From contig CBDAUF010000001.1 of assembly GCA_965200535.1 (NCBI GenBank), positions 1,364,001 through 1,428,000 on the forward strand: a stretch of 64,000 nt of DNA, in the 5' to 3' direction. The notes beneath the pieces were generated by a model. It was not told where the DNA came from and did no database searches. It saw only the letters and a list, made by a program, of their open reading frames with translations. The DNA is from MPNO01 sp965200535. Its GTDB lineage: Bacteria > Pseudomonadota > Alphaproteobacteria > MPNO01. This document shows, piece after piece, positions 24,874-32,905 of this stretch. The position numbers and the translations under genes were made by a program. How positions within the stretch are numbered: the first letter of the stretch is position 1; every line of letters starts with the position of its first letter.

Positions 24874-26347
24874 ACTCGCGCGCATGGCCATCGACACCTG
24901 GCGCGAGCCGGTCGCCTATCTCAACCGCGGCTGCTCCGCCTGCGCCGCCGAGGCGCTCCTCGGGCCGCACAAGATCGAGGTGACGGGCGGCGGCCGCGCG
25001 GTGATCTGCGTCGTCAATCTCGTCGACGACGCCGGCGTGGTTTCCCCCGATGCGGTCGCGCTGTCGCCGCATGCGTTCGACAGTCTGGGTCTTGCCGAGG
25101 GCGCCCCGGTCTCGGTCCGGCGCGCGCCCGAACCCGCGAGCCGCCCCGCCCTCCGCGCCAAGGTCGGGGGCCGCCGGCTGAGCGCCGCGGAAATCGACGC
25201 GGTCGTCGACGATCTGGTGGCCGGCCGGTATGCCGGCCGCGAGACGGCGGGCTTTCTGGTCGCGGCGTCCGGCGCGCTCGACGACGACGAGGTGATCGCT
25301 TTCGCCAGGGCGCGGGCGGCGCGTTCCTCCAGGCTCCGCTGGCCGCGCGGGATCGTCGTCGACAAGCACTCGATGGGCGGTATTCCGGGCACGCGGGTCA
25401 CCATGATCGTCGTCCCCATCGTGGTCGCGCACGGGCTCACGATCCCCAAGTCCGCCTCGCGCGCGATCACCTCGCCGGCCGGGACGGCCGATGCGATGGA
25501 GGTCCTCGCCAGGGTCGATCTCGATGCCGGCGAGGTCCGCCGGGTGGTCGAGGCGGTGGGCGGGTGTATCGTCTGGAACGGGCGGCTCAGCCATTCGCCG
25601 ATCGACGATGTGATGAACGCCGTCACCCGCCCGCTCGGCATCGAGTCGGACCGGCTCTCGGTCGCCTCGATCCTGTCCAAGAAGATGGCCCTTGGCGTTA
25701 CCCATGTCGTCTTCGATATTCCGGTCGGACCGACCGCCAAGGTCGGAACCCGGGCGGAGGCCAGCGAACTCGCCCGTCTGTTCGCCGTTACCGCTGCCGG
25801 CCTCGGCATCGAGGCGCGCTGCGAGATCACGGATGGCAGCGAACCGATCGGCCGCGGCGTCGGCCCCGCCCTCGAGGCGCGCGATGCGATGGCGGTGCTC
25901 GCCGGCGACGCCGGCGCGCCGGTCGACCTGCGCGACAAGGCCCTGATGCTTGCCGCGGGGGTGCTCGCCTTTGCCGGCGTCGCCGACCCTCTGCGACGCG
26001 CCCGGACGTTGCTCCGGAGCGGCGCCGCGGCGCAGGCGATGGAGCGGTTGATCGACGCCCAGGGCCGGGTTGCCGACCCGCCCGGCCCCGGCCCGCTGGT
26101 CCGCGATATCGCCGCCCCGCGCAGCGGCGTCGTCTCGGCCATAGACTGTTACCGCATTGCCGGCATCGCCCGGCGCGCCGGCGCACCGATGGAAAAGTCG
26201 GCTGGCATCGACCTCTTCAGGAAATGCGGCGACGCGGTGGAGGCGGGAGAGGCGCTGTACCGGATCCATGCCGCCGAGGCGGCGGATCTCGCCGAAGCCG
26301 CCGGCTATGCCGAGCGGGAAAACGGTTTCCTGATCGCCGCCGGTTGA
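24866..26347 (+). CDS. AMP phosphorylase/thymidine phosphorylase-family protein (archaeal DeoA type)
   Basis: About 493 residues: an N-terminal double-psi-like domain of about 80 residues, then the nucleoside phosphorylase domain. The signature VDKHSMGGIPGTRVTMIVVP followed by TIPKSASRAITSPAGTADAM follows the AMP-phosphorylase branch. True thymidine phosphorylases have KHSTGGVGD and GHTGGTLD at these sites. The branch cleaves AMP (or CMP/UMP) with phosphate to base plus ribose 1,5-bisphosphate, the exact substrate of PhnN encoded by the overlapping gene upstream. The start may be the ATG at 24866 or the one at 24884. In bacteria this family is often labelled thymidine phosphorylase; context and motifs argue otherwise. 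Confidence 0.87.
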   Translation: MLRLARMAIDTWREPVAYLNRGCSACAAEALLGPHKIEVTGGGRAVICVVNLVDDAGVVSPDAVALSPHAFDSLGLAEGAPVSVRRAPEPASRPALRAKVGGRRLSAAEIDAVVDDLVAGRYAGRETAGFLVAASGALDDDEVIAFARARAARSSRLRWPRGIVVDKHSMGGIPGTRVTMIVVPIVVAHGLTIPKSASRAITSPAGTADAMEVLARVDLDAGEVRRVVEAVGGCIVWNGRLSHSPIDDVMNAVTRPLGIESDRLSVASILSKKMALGVTHVVFDIPVGPTAKVGTRAEASELARLFAVTAAGLGIEARCEITDGSEPIGRGVGPALEARDAMAVLAGDAGAPVDLRDKALMLAAGVLAFAGVADPLRRARTLLRSGAAAQAMERLIDAQGRVADPPGPGPLVRDIAAPRSGVVSAIDCYRIAGIARRAGAPMEKSAGIDLFRKCGDAVEAGEALYRIHAAEAADLAEAAGYAERENGFLIAAG

Positions 26348-26431
26348 GCGGCCCGGCTTCTTGCCGGTCGGCGGTCCAGCGCCTATAAACGCTTGGAATG
26401 CGGCAGATTTTTCGACATCCGGGGATCGAAG

Positions 26432-27946
26432 ATGGCAGAGACTGCGCACGAAACGGCGGCCGGAACGCCCGCCAGGGGAGGCAATCTGCGGGCGGTTCTC
26501 CCCTATGCCGACCTGCGCGAATGGCTGCGGGAAGCGGAGCGGCTCGGCGAGGTCACCGTCGCCCGGGGGCTCGGCAAGGACGAGGAGATCGGCCAGGCGG
26601 CCGAGCTCGTGATGCACTCCGACGACGCGAACTGCGTCGTTTTCGATGACATTCCGGGCCACCGGCCGGGTTATCGCGTTCTGGTCAATTTCTTCGGCGG
26701 CAAGCGCAAGAACATGACCCTGGGCTTCCCGACCGATCTCTCGAAGATCGAGCTCAGCGAGGCCTACTACGAGGCGCAGCTCAAGGACCTCGCTCCCATC
26801 CCGCATGTCGAGGTGGCGGAGGGGCCGGTCATGGAGAACGTAATCGAGGGCGACGATATCGATCTCGGCACGTTCCCGGCGCCCTTCTGGCACCCCGACG
26901 ACGGCGGCCATTACATCGGCACCGGCAGCTACGACATCACTGTCGATCCCGATACCGGCTGGATGAACCTCGGCACCTACCGGGTGATGGTGCAGGACGA
27001 AAGGACGGTCGGCTACTACATCTCGCCCGGCAAGCACGGGCGGGTGCACCGCGACAAGTACCTTGCCCGCGGCGAGAAGATGCCGACCGCGATCGTGATC
27101 GGCGGCGACCCGATGACCTTTCTCACCGCCTGCACCGAGATGCCGCCCGGCGTGTGCGAATACGACATCGTCGGCGCCATGCGGGGCGAGGCTCTCAAGG
27201 TCGTCAGGGGTCGCCACACCGGGATCCCCTTCCCGGCGGATGCGGAGATCGTGCTCGAGGGTTTCGTCGATCCCGAGGAGCGCCGCCCCGAGGGTCCGTT
27301 CGGCGAATGGACGGGCTATTATGGCTCGGACATGCGCGACGAGCCGGTGATGCACGTCACGGCGGTCTACCACCGCAACAACCCGATCATTCTCGGCTGT
27401 CCGCCGCAGCGCCCGCCCGACGAGATGTGCCGCTACCGCGCGGTCACGCGCTCGGCGATGCTGCGCGACGCGATCGAAAAGGCGGGCGTTCCCGACGTGC
27501 GTGCGGCCTGGGCGCACGAGGTCGGCAACAGCCGGATGCTGCTCGCCGTGGCCATCAAGCAGCGCTATCCCGGCCACGCGAAACAGGCCGGTCATGTCGC
27601 CGCGATGTGCCATGTCGGCGCCTATGCCGGAAAATACGTCGTCGTCACCGACGAGGATGTCGATGTCTCCGACCTCGAGGAAATGACCTGGGCGATGATC
27701 ACCCGGTCGGATCCGGCGACCTCGATCGACATCATCAAGAACGCCTGGTCGACGCCCCTCGATCCGCGCATCCCGCCCGAGGAAAAGGCGAAGGGCAACA
27801 TGACCAACAGCCGCGCGATCATCAACGCCTGCCGGCCGTTCCACTGGAAGGACACGTTCCCGCCGGTCAATGCGCCGACCCAGGAGACCGTGCGCAAGGC
27901 GCGCGAGAAGTTCGGCCATCTCCTCGACGGCCGGGACAGCCCGTAG
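26432..27946 (+). CDS. UbiD-family decarboxylase (second copy)
   Basis: A 504-residue UbiD-type protein, distinct from the copy at 21912. The catalytic loop reads RRPEGPFGEWTGYYGSD. Other marks are the N-terminal YADLREWLREAERLGEV and DIIKNAWSTPLDPRIPPEEK near the end. It also has the residue set for prenyl-FMN and metal (PFWHPDDGGHYIGTGSYDI). Decarboxylation or carboxylation of an aromatic or heteroaromatic acid is expected. The ATG at 26432 is preferred; a TTG at 26393 would add 13 residues. It closes the run begun by the other UbiD gene, 84 bases after the phosphorylase gene. No UbiX is seen. Confidence 0.9.
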   Translation: MAETAHETAAGTPARGGNLRAVLPYADLREWLREAERLGEVTVARGLGKDEEIGQAAELVMHSDDANCVVFDDIPGHRPGYRVLVNFFGGKRKNMTLGFPTDLSKIELSEAYYEAQLKDLAPIPHVEVAEGPVMENVIEGDDIDLGTFPAPFWHPDDGGHYIGTGSYDITVDPDTGWMNLGTYRVMVQDERTVGYYISPGKHGRVHRDKYLARGEKMPTAIVIGGDPMTFLTACTEMPPGVCEYDIVGAMRGEALKVVRGRHTGIPFPADAEIVLEGFVDPEERRPEGPFGEWTGYYGSDMRDEPVMHVTAVYHRNNPIILGCPPQRPPDEMCRYRAVTRSAMLRDAIEKAGVPDVRAAWAHEVGNSRMLLAVAIKQRYPGHAKQAGHVAAMCHVGAYAGKYVVVTDEDVDVSDLEEMTWAMITRSDPATSIDIIKNAWSTPLDPRIPPEEKAKGNMTNSRAIINACRPFHWKDTFPPVNAPTQETVRKAREKFGHLLDGRDSP

Positions 27947-28017
27947 CGCCGGATAACTCGTCGCGCCGGCAACGGAACGATCTCTATCGCGGCCTTCCCG
28001 CCGCCGCGCGTGCTGCG

Positions 28018-28046
28018 TTGACAGGGAAGGCGGGTGCGTCTATACG
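28018..28046 (+). promoter_or_regulatory. Promoter of rpmJ
   Basis: Perfect TTGACA at 28018-28023, a 17-base spacer and TATACG at 28041-28046. The predicted start is near 28053, about 38 bases before the ATG of rpmJ. This is the best-matching housekeeping promoter seen in the window. Confidence 0.65.
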
Positions 28047-28090
28047 GGCGGCAGTTGCGACGCAGGCGCCCGGATTGTGGAATCGTTGTC

Positions 28091-28216
28091 ATGAAGGTCC
28101 TCAACTCCCTGAAATCGGCGAAGAAACGCGATCGCGCCTGCCGTATCGTCCGGCGCCGCGGGCGGGTCTACGTCATCAACAAGAAGAACCCGCGCTTCAA
28201 GGCGCGCCAGGGCTGA
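28091..28216 (+). CDS. rpmJ: Ribosomal protein L36, zinc-independent (C-minus) type
   Basis: A 41-residue basic protein (MKVLNSLKSAKKRDRACRIV, ending NPRFKARQG) matching the YkgO-like form of L36 of the large ribosomal subunit. It keeps a single Cys and lacks the CxxC-C-H zinc set of the other type. The ATG at 28091 is the family start; the longer frame from 28034 runs through the leader. It stands alone behind a strong promoter, as rpmJ of this type often does in alphaproteobacteria. glcD starts 61 bases later. Confidence 0.95.
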   Translation: MKVLNSLKSAKKRDRACRIVRRRGRVYVINKKNPRFKARQG

Positions 28217-28277
28217 CCGGCCGGGAGGCCGCACCCCGGCGGCGGCGGGCCACCCCGGACAGGGCGGCGGCGCTGCC

Positions 28278-29765
28278 ATGAAGATGCCCGAGCCCGATGC
28301 CGCGGTCATCGCGCGCCGCGCCGAGATCGCGCGCAGCCTGAGCCGGATCGTCCCCGGCGAGGGTGTGATCGACGACCCCGCCGCGCTCCGCGCCTATGAA
28401 TCGGACGGGCTGACCGCCTACCGCCAGCCGCCGATGATCGCCGTCCTGCCGGAAACCGTGGCCCAGGTCTCGGCGGTCCTCCGCTACTGCCGCGAGAACG
28501 GGATCAAGGTCGTCCCCCGGGGCGCCGGCACCTCGCTGTCGGGCGGGGCGCTGCCGCTGGCGGACGGTGTCCTGCTCGGCCTCGGCAAGTTCAACCGCAT
28601 CCTCGACATCGATTACGCCAACCGCTGCGCGGCGGTCCAGCCGGGCGTCGCCAACCTCGCCGTCAGCCAGGCGGCGGAGGCCGCCGGCTTCTACTATGCG
28701 CCCGACCCGTCCAGCCAGATCGCCTGTTCGATCGGCGGCAACGTCGCGGAGAACGCGGGCGGCGTTCACTGCCTCAAATACGGGCTCACGACCAACAATC
28801 TCCTCGGCGTCGAGCTGGTGCTGATGGACGGCGAGGTAATCCGCATCGGCGGCCGCCATCTCGATTCGGCGGGCTACGACCTGCTTGGCGTCGTCACCGG
28901 CTCGGAAGGCCTGCTCGGCGTCATCACCGAGGTCACGGTCCGCATTCTCCCCAGACCGCCGTCCGCGCGGGCGATGGTGATCGGCTTTCCGTCGGCCCGG
29001 TCGGCGGGCGATTGCGTCGCCGGCGTCATCGCCGCCGGTATCGTTCCGGGCGGCATGGAGATGATGGACAACCCGGCGATCAACGCGGCGGAAGATTTCG
29101 CCGGGGCCGGCTATCCGCGCGATGCGGCGGCGCTGCTCATCGTCGAGATCGACGGGCCGGACGCCGAGGTCGACCATCTGACCGACCGGGTCGCCGGGCT
29201 CGCCGGCGCGTTCGGCGCAACCTCGGTCCGGGTCAGCAGGGACGAGACCGAGCGGACGAAATTCTGGGCCGGCCGCAAGTCGGCGTTTCCCGCCGTCGGG
29301 CGCATCTCGCCCGATTATTACTGCATGGACGGCACCATCCCGCGCCGCCGCCTGCCGGAGGTGCTCGACCGCATCACCGCCCTGTCGGAAACGTTCGGCC
29401 TGCGCGTCGCCAACGTGTTCCACGCGGGCGACGGCAATCTGCACCCCCTGATCCTCTACGACGCCAACGTTCCGGGCGAACTGGAGAGGGCGGAGGCCTT
29501 CGGCGAGGCGATCCTCACCCTCTGCGTCGAGGTCGGCGGGGCGCTCACCGGCGAGCACGGGGTCGGGGTGGAGAAGCGCGACCTGATGGGAACGATGTTC
29601 TCCGACGACGACCTGAAGCAGCAGCAGCGCCTGAAATGCGCCTTCGACCCGGAACAGCTGCTCAACCCCGGCAAGGTGTTCCCGGTGCTCCACCGCTGCG
29701 CCGAACTGGGCCGGGTCCACATCCACGGCGGCCGCACCCGGTTCCCCGACATCCCGCGCTTCTGA
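28278..29765 (+). CDS. glcD: Glycolate oxidase subunit GlcD (FAD-linked)
   Basis: A 495-residue FAD-binding subunit of glycolate oxidase, which oxidises glycolate (or D-lactate-like 2-hydroxy acids) to glyoxylate, feeding electrons to the respiratory chain. The PCMH-type FAD domain contains VVPRGAGTSLSGGALPLADG and SIGGNVAENAGGVHCLKYG. The C-terminal half has NVFHAGDGNLHPLILYD and GALTGEHGVGVEKR. It is the first of glcD-glcE-glcF in tight order (12- and 4-base gaps). No glcC-type regulator or malate synthase lies nearby. Confidence 0.95.
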   Translation: MKMPEPDAAVIARRAEIARSLSRIVPGEGVIDDPAALRAYESDGLTAYRQPPMIAVLPETVAQVSAVLRYCRENGIKVVPRGAGTSLSGGALPLADGVLLGLGKFNRILDIDYANRCAAVQPGVANLAVSQAAEAAGFYYAPDPSSQIACSIGGNVAENAGGVHCLKYGLTTNNLLGVELVLMDGEVIRIGGRHLDSAGYDLLGVVTGSEGLLGVITEVTVRILPRPPSARAMVIGFPSARSAGDCVAGVIAAGIVPGGMEMMDNPAINAAEDFAGAGYPRDAAALLIVEIDGPDAEVDHLTDRVAGLAGAFGATSVRVSRDETERTKFWAGRKSAFPAVGRISPDYYCMDGTIPRRRLPEVLDRITALSETFGLRVANVFHAGDGNLHPLILYDANVPGELERAEAFGEAILTLCVEVGGALTGEHGVGVEKRDLMGTMFSDDDLKQQQRLKCAFDPEQLLNPGKVFPVLHRCAELGRVHIHGGRTRFPDIPRF

Positions 29766-29777
29766 CGCGGCCGCGCG

Positions 29778-31001
29778 ATGGAAACCCTGCGCCCGACGAC
29801 GGAGGAAGAGGCGATCGAGGCGGTCGGGTGGGCGTGCGGGGGCGGGCATCCGCTGGAAATCGTTTCCGGCGGATCGAAGCGGGCGCTCGGCCGCCCCGGC
29901 GGAGCGCGGGCCGCGCTCGACCTCTCGGGCCTCGCCGGCATCACCCTCTACGAACCGGAAGAGCTGGTCCTGACGGCGCGCCCGGGGACCGCCCTGGCCG
30001 AGATCGACGCGCGGCTGGCGCAGCACGGCCAGATGCTCGCCTTCGAGCCCCCGGACCTCGGGCCGCTCCTCGGCGCGCCGGCCGGCCGCGCGACGCTCGG
30101 CGGCTGCATGGCGGCGAACCTCTCCGGCCCGCGCCGCTTCAAGGCCGGCGCAGCGCGCGACCACTTCCTCGGCGTGCGGGCGGTCAGCGGCCGCGGCGAG
30201 ATGTTCAAGTCGGGCGGACGGGTGGTCAAGAATGTCACGGGGTACGACCTCTGCAAGCTGCTTGCCGGTTCCTGGGGGACCCTCGCGGCGATGACCGAAA
30301 TCACCGTCAAGGTGCTGCCGGCAGCGGACAAGCTGCGCACGGTGCTGGTCTACGGGCTGGACGACGCCGACGCCGTCGATGCGATGACGCGGGCGCTCGC
30401 GGCGCCCCACGAAATCTCCGGCGCGGCGCACCTGCCGGCCGCGCTTGCGGCGCTTTCCGGCGTCGCGCGGGTCCGGGAGCCGGGATCGGCGGTCACCGCC
30501 TTCCGTATCGAGGGGCCGGAACCCTCCGTGCTCGCCCGCAACCGGGCAGTCCGCGCCCTGTTCGACAACGACTGCGCGGTCGACGAACTGCACGGGCATA
30601 ACTCGACCGCGTTCTGGCGCGAGGTCGGCGGCGTGCATTTCCACGCCGTATCGGGGGAGGACATGATCTGGCGGTTGTCGGTTCCGCCGGCCCGGGGGGC
30701 GGTGGTGGCGGGCCGCATCGCCGCAGATCTCGGCATGCGGGTCTTCTACGACTGGGGCGCCGGGCTGCTGTGGCTCGCCGTGCCGCCGGGAACCGCGGAC
30801 GCCGGCGCCGAGACGGTGCGCGGCGCGCTTGCGCCCGACGGCGGGCACGCGACCTTGGTCCGCGCGCCGGAGGCGGTGCGGCGCAGGGTTCCCGTCTTCC
30901 ACCCCCAGCCGCCCGGCCTCGCGGCGCTGAGCGAACGCGTGCGGCGGGCCTTCGACCCCCGGGGAATCCTCAACCCCGGCCGTATGGCGGAGTGCGGCTG
31001 A
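29778..31001 (+). CDS. glcE: Glycolate oxidase subunit GlcE
   Basis: A 407-residue second FAD-binding subunit with the same PCMH fold as GlcD but shorter. Marks: EAIEAVGWACGGGHPLEIVS, GRATLGGCMAANLSGPRRF, SGGRVVKNVTGYDLCKLLAG and the C-terminal VRRAFDPRGILNPGRM. It needs GlcD and GlcF for activity in E. coli. Twelve bases separate it from glcD. Confidence 0.94.
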   Translation: METLRPTTEEEAIEAVGWACGGGHPLEIVSGGSKRALGRPGGARAALDLSGLAGITLYEPEELVLTARPGTALAEIDARLAQHGQMLAFEPPDLGPLLGAPAGRATLGGCMAANLSGPRRFKAGAARDHFLGVRAVSGRGEMFKSGGRVVKNVTGYDLCKLLAGSWGTLAAMTEITVKVLPAADKLRTVLVYGLDDADAVDAMTRALAAPHEISGAAHLPAALAALSGVARVREPGSAVTAFRIEGPEPSVLARNRAVRALFDNDCAVDELHGHNSTAFWREVGGVHFHAVSGEDMIWRLSVPPARGAVVAGRIAADLGMRVFYDWGAGLLWLAVPPGTADAGAETVRGALAPDGGHATLVRAPEAVRRRVPVFHPQPPGLAALSERVRRAFDPRGILNPGRMAECG

Positions 31002-31005
31002 GGCG

Positions 31006-32313
31006 ATGCAGACCCGGTTCACCGAGAGCCAGCGCGCGAACCCCGACATCGAGGCGGCCGAGGGAATCCTGCGCGGCTGCGTCCATTGCGGTTTCTGTTC
31101 GGCGACCTGCCCGACCTACGCGCTGCTCGGCGACGAACTCGACAGCCCGCGCGGGCGCATCTACCTGATCAAGGACATGCTGGAGACCGGCGAGACGCCG
31201 TCGGCCAAGGTGGTCGGCCACATCGACCGCTGCCTGTCGTGCCTCGCCTGCATGACCACCTGCCCGTCCGGCGTCCACTACATGCATCTGGTGGACCTCG
31301 CCCGCAAGCGCATTGCCGAGACCTACCGCAGGCCGTTTGCGGACCGGCTGGTGCGGGCGCTGCTGGCCGCGGTGTTGCCCTCGCCGGCGCGGTTCCGGCG
31401 GGCGGTGCGGCTCGGCCGCCTCGCAGCGCCCTTCGCGGCGGCGATGCCGGGGGCGTTCCGCCGCATGCTGCACATGATGCCCCGGGCCGCGGCGGGCCGC
31501 CCGCTGCCCGACGGCGCGGTCTTCCCCGCGGCCGGGGAACGCCGCTGGCGGGTGGCGCTGCTCGCCGGCTGCGTCCAGCAGGTGCTGGGCGAGACCATCA
31601 ACGCGGCGACGATCCGGCTTCTGACCCGGTCGGGCTGCGAGGTCGTGGTCGCCCGCGGGTCCGGCTGCTGCGGCGCCATCGCCCATCACCTGGGCCGCGA
31701 GGCGCCGGCTCTCGACGCGGCGCGGCGGAACCTGCGCGCCTGGCAGTCCGAACTGGCGGGCGCGGGTCTCGACGCCGTGGTCGCCAACGCCTCGGGCTGC
31801 GGGGTGATGCTCAAGGACTACGGCCATCTCTTGCGCAACGATCCGGCGTTCGCGGACACCGCGGCGGCGATCGCCGAACGCACCTGCGACATATCGGAAC
31901 TGTTGCAGAGGATCGGGATCGGTGCGGCGCGGCCGCCGGAACCCCTTTCCGTCGCCTATCACTCGGCCTGCGCCCTGCAGCACGGCCAGAAGATCGAGGC
32001 CGCCCCCGTCTCCCTGCTGCGCGAGGCGGGGTTCGTTGTCTCGCTGCCCGCCGAAGGACATCTCTGCTGCGGCTCGGCGGGGACGTACAATATCCTCCAG
32101 CCGGCGCTCGCCGATGCGCTGCGCGACCGCAAGACGGACCGCCTCGATGCGCTGGGCGCGGATGCGATCGCGGCGGGGAATATCGGCTGCATGGTGCAGA
32201 TCGCGGGCGGAACGGAGACGCCGGTGGTGCACACGGTGGAGCTTCTCGACTGGGCCCACGGCGGGCCGAGACCGCCCGCGCTCGCTGCCGCCGGCGCGGC
32301 GAACCGGGAATGA
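31006..32313 (+). CDS. glcF: Glycolate oxidase iron-sulfur subunit GlcF
   Basis: A 435-residue iron-sulfur subunit. Two ferredoxin-like 4Fe-4S motifs are present near the N-terminus (GCVHCGFCSATCPTY and CLSCLACMTTCPSG). Two CCG-type cysteine domains follow (GSGCCGAIAHHLG and GHLCCGSAGTYN), as in heterodisulfide-reductase-like proteins. It passes electrons from the flavin subunits to quinone. It starts 4 bases after glcE; the TPR gene follows after 10 bases. Confidence 0.95.
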   Translation: MQTRFTESQRANPDIEAAEGILRGCVHCGFCSATCPTYALLGDELDSPRGRIYLIKDMLETGETPSAKVVGHIDRCLSCLACMTTCPSGVHYMHLVDLARKRIAETYRRPFADRLVRALLAAVLPSPARFRRAVRLGRLAAPFAAAMPGAFRRMLHMMPRAAAGRPLPDGAVFPAAGERRWRVALLAGCVQQVLGETINAATIRLLTRSGCEVVVARGSGCCGAIAHHLGREAPALDAARRNLRAWQSELAGAGLDAVVANASGCGVMLKDYGHLLRNDPAFADTAAAIAERTCDISELLQRIGIGAARPPEPLSVAYHSACALQHGQKIEAAPVSLLREAGFVVSLPAEGHLCCGSAGTYNILQPALADALRDRKTDRLDALGADAIAAGNIGCMVQIAGGTETPVVHTVELLDWAHGGPRPPALAAAGAANRE

Positions 32314-32323
32314 GAAGGACCGC

Positions 32324-32905
32324 ATGGACCCTTCCGGGAAAGACGATCCCTTGCGGCGGGTGATGGCGTGGATCGCCGCGGCCGCAACGCTCGGCTTCGC
32401 CACCGTCGGGCTCGCGACCCAGAACGATCCCAGGCTCGGCCCCCTGTTCGACCGCCTCAGGACCGCACCCGGCCCGGAGGCCGCCGCCGTCCACGAGCAG
32501 ACGATCTGGGAGATCTGGCACGACTCGGGCAGTGCCGAGATCGACGGGTTGATGGCGCACGGTCTGCAGGCGATGGCGGGGCGCGACTTTCGCCGGGCGC
32601 TCGCGGCGTTCGACGAGATGGTCCGGCGCGCGCCCGGCTTCGCCGAGGGGTGGAACAAGCGCGCCACCGTCAACTACCTGATGGGGCGGTATCGGGACTC
32701 GATCGCCGACATCGAGCGAACGCTGGCGCTGGAGCCGCGCCATTTCGGCGCGTTGTCGGGGCTCGGCCTCGTCTATCTGGCGCTCGACGAGGAGGAGAAG
32801 GCGCTGGAGGCCTTCGACCGGGCCATCGCCGTCCACCCGAACATCGCCGGGGCGGACACCCACATCCGCGCGCTCCGCGACAGGCTTCGCGGACGAAAAA
32901 TCTAG
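32324..32905 (+). CDS. Tetratricopeptide-repeat protein, exported or anchored
   Basis: A 193-residue protein with a hydrophobic N-terminal segment (residues 13-31) that should export or anchor it, then about three TPR units (GRDFRRALAAFDEMVRRAPG, GRYRDSIADIERTLALEP, DEEEKALEAFDRAIAVHP). TPRs mediate protein contacts; no enzyme domain is seen. It sits 10 bases after glcF, so it may be transcribed with glcDEF, although proteins of this kind occur beside many unrelated genes. The stop shares a CTAG with the convergent gene. Confidence 0.85.
   Translation: MDPSGKDDPLRRVMAWIAAAATLGFATVGLATQNDPRLGPLFDRLRTAPGPEAAAVHEQTIWEIWHDSGSAEIDGLMAHGLQAMAGRDFRRALAAFDEMVRRAPGFAEGWNKRATVNYLMGRYRDSIADIERTLALEPRHFGALSGLGLVYLALDEEEKALEAFDRAIAVHPNIAGADTHIRALRDRLRGRKI

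Noticed and set aside
24866..26347. Labelling the phosphorylase as DeoA thymidine phosphorylase
   Set aside because: The conserved phosphate and base-site segments follow the AMP-phosphorylase form, and it carries the extra N-terminal domain.
24842..27919. 1025-codon open frame on the minus strand opposite the phosphorylase and second UbiD genes
   Set aside because: It is a high-GC shadow: the sequence is Arg/Gly/Asp/His-rich with no domain, and the plus-strand genes carry clear family motifs.
28197..31049. 950-codon minus-strand frame opposite glcD and glcE
   Set aside because: Antisense frame of GC-rich coding DNA with low-complexity composition; GlcD and GlcE are unmistakable.
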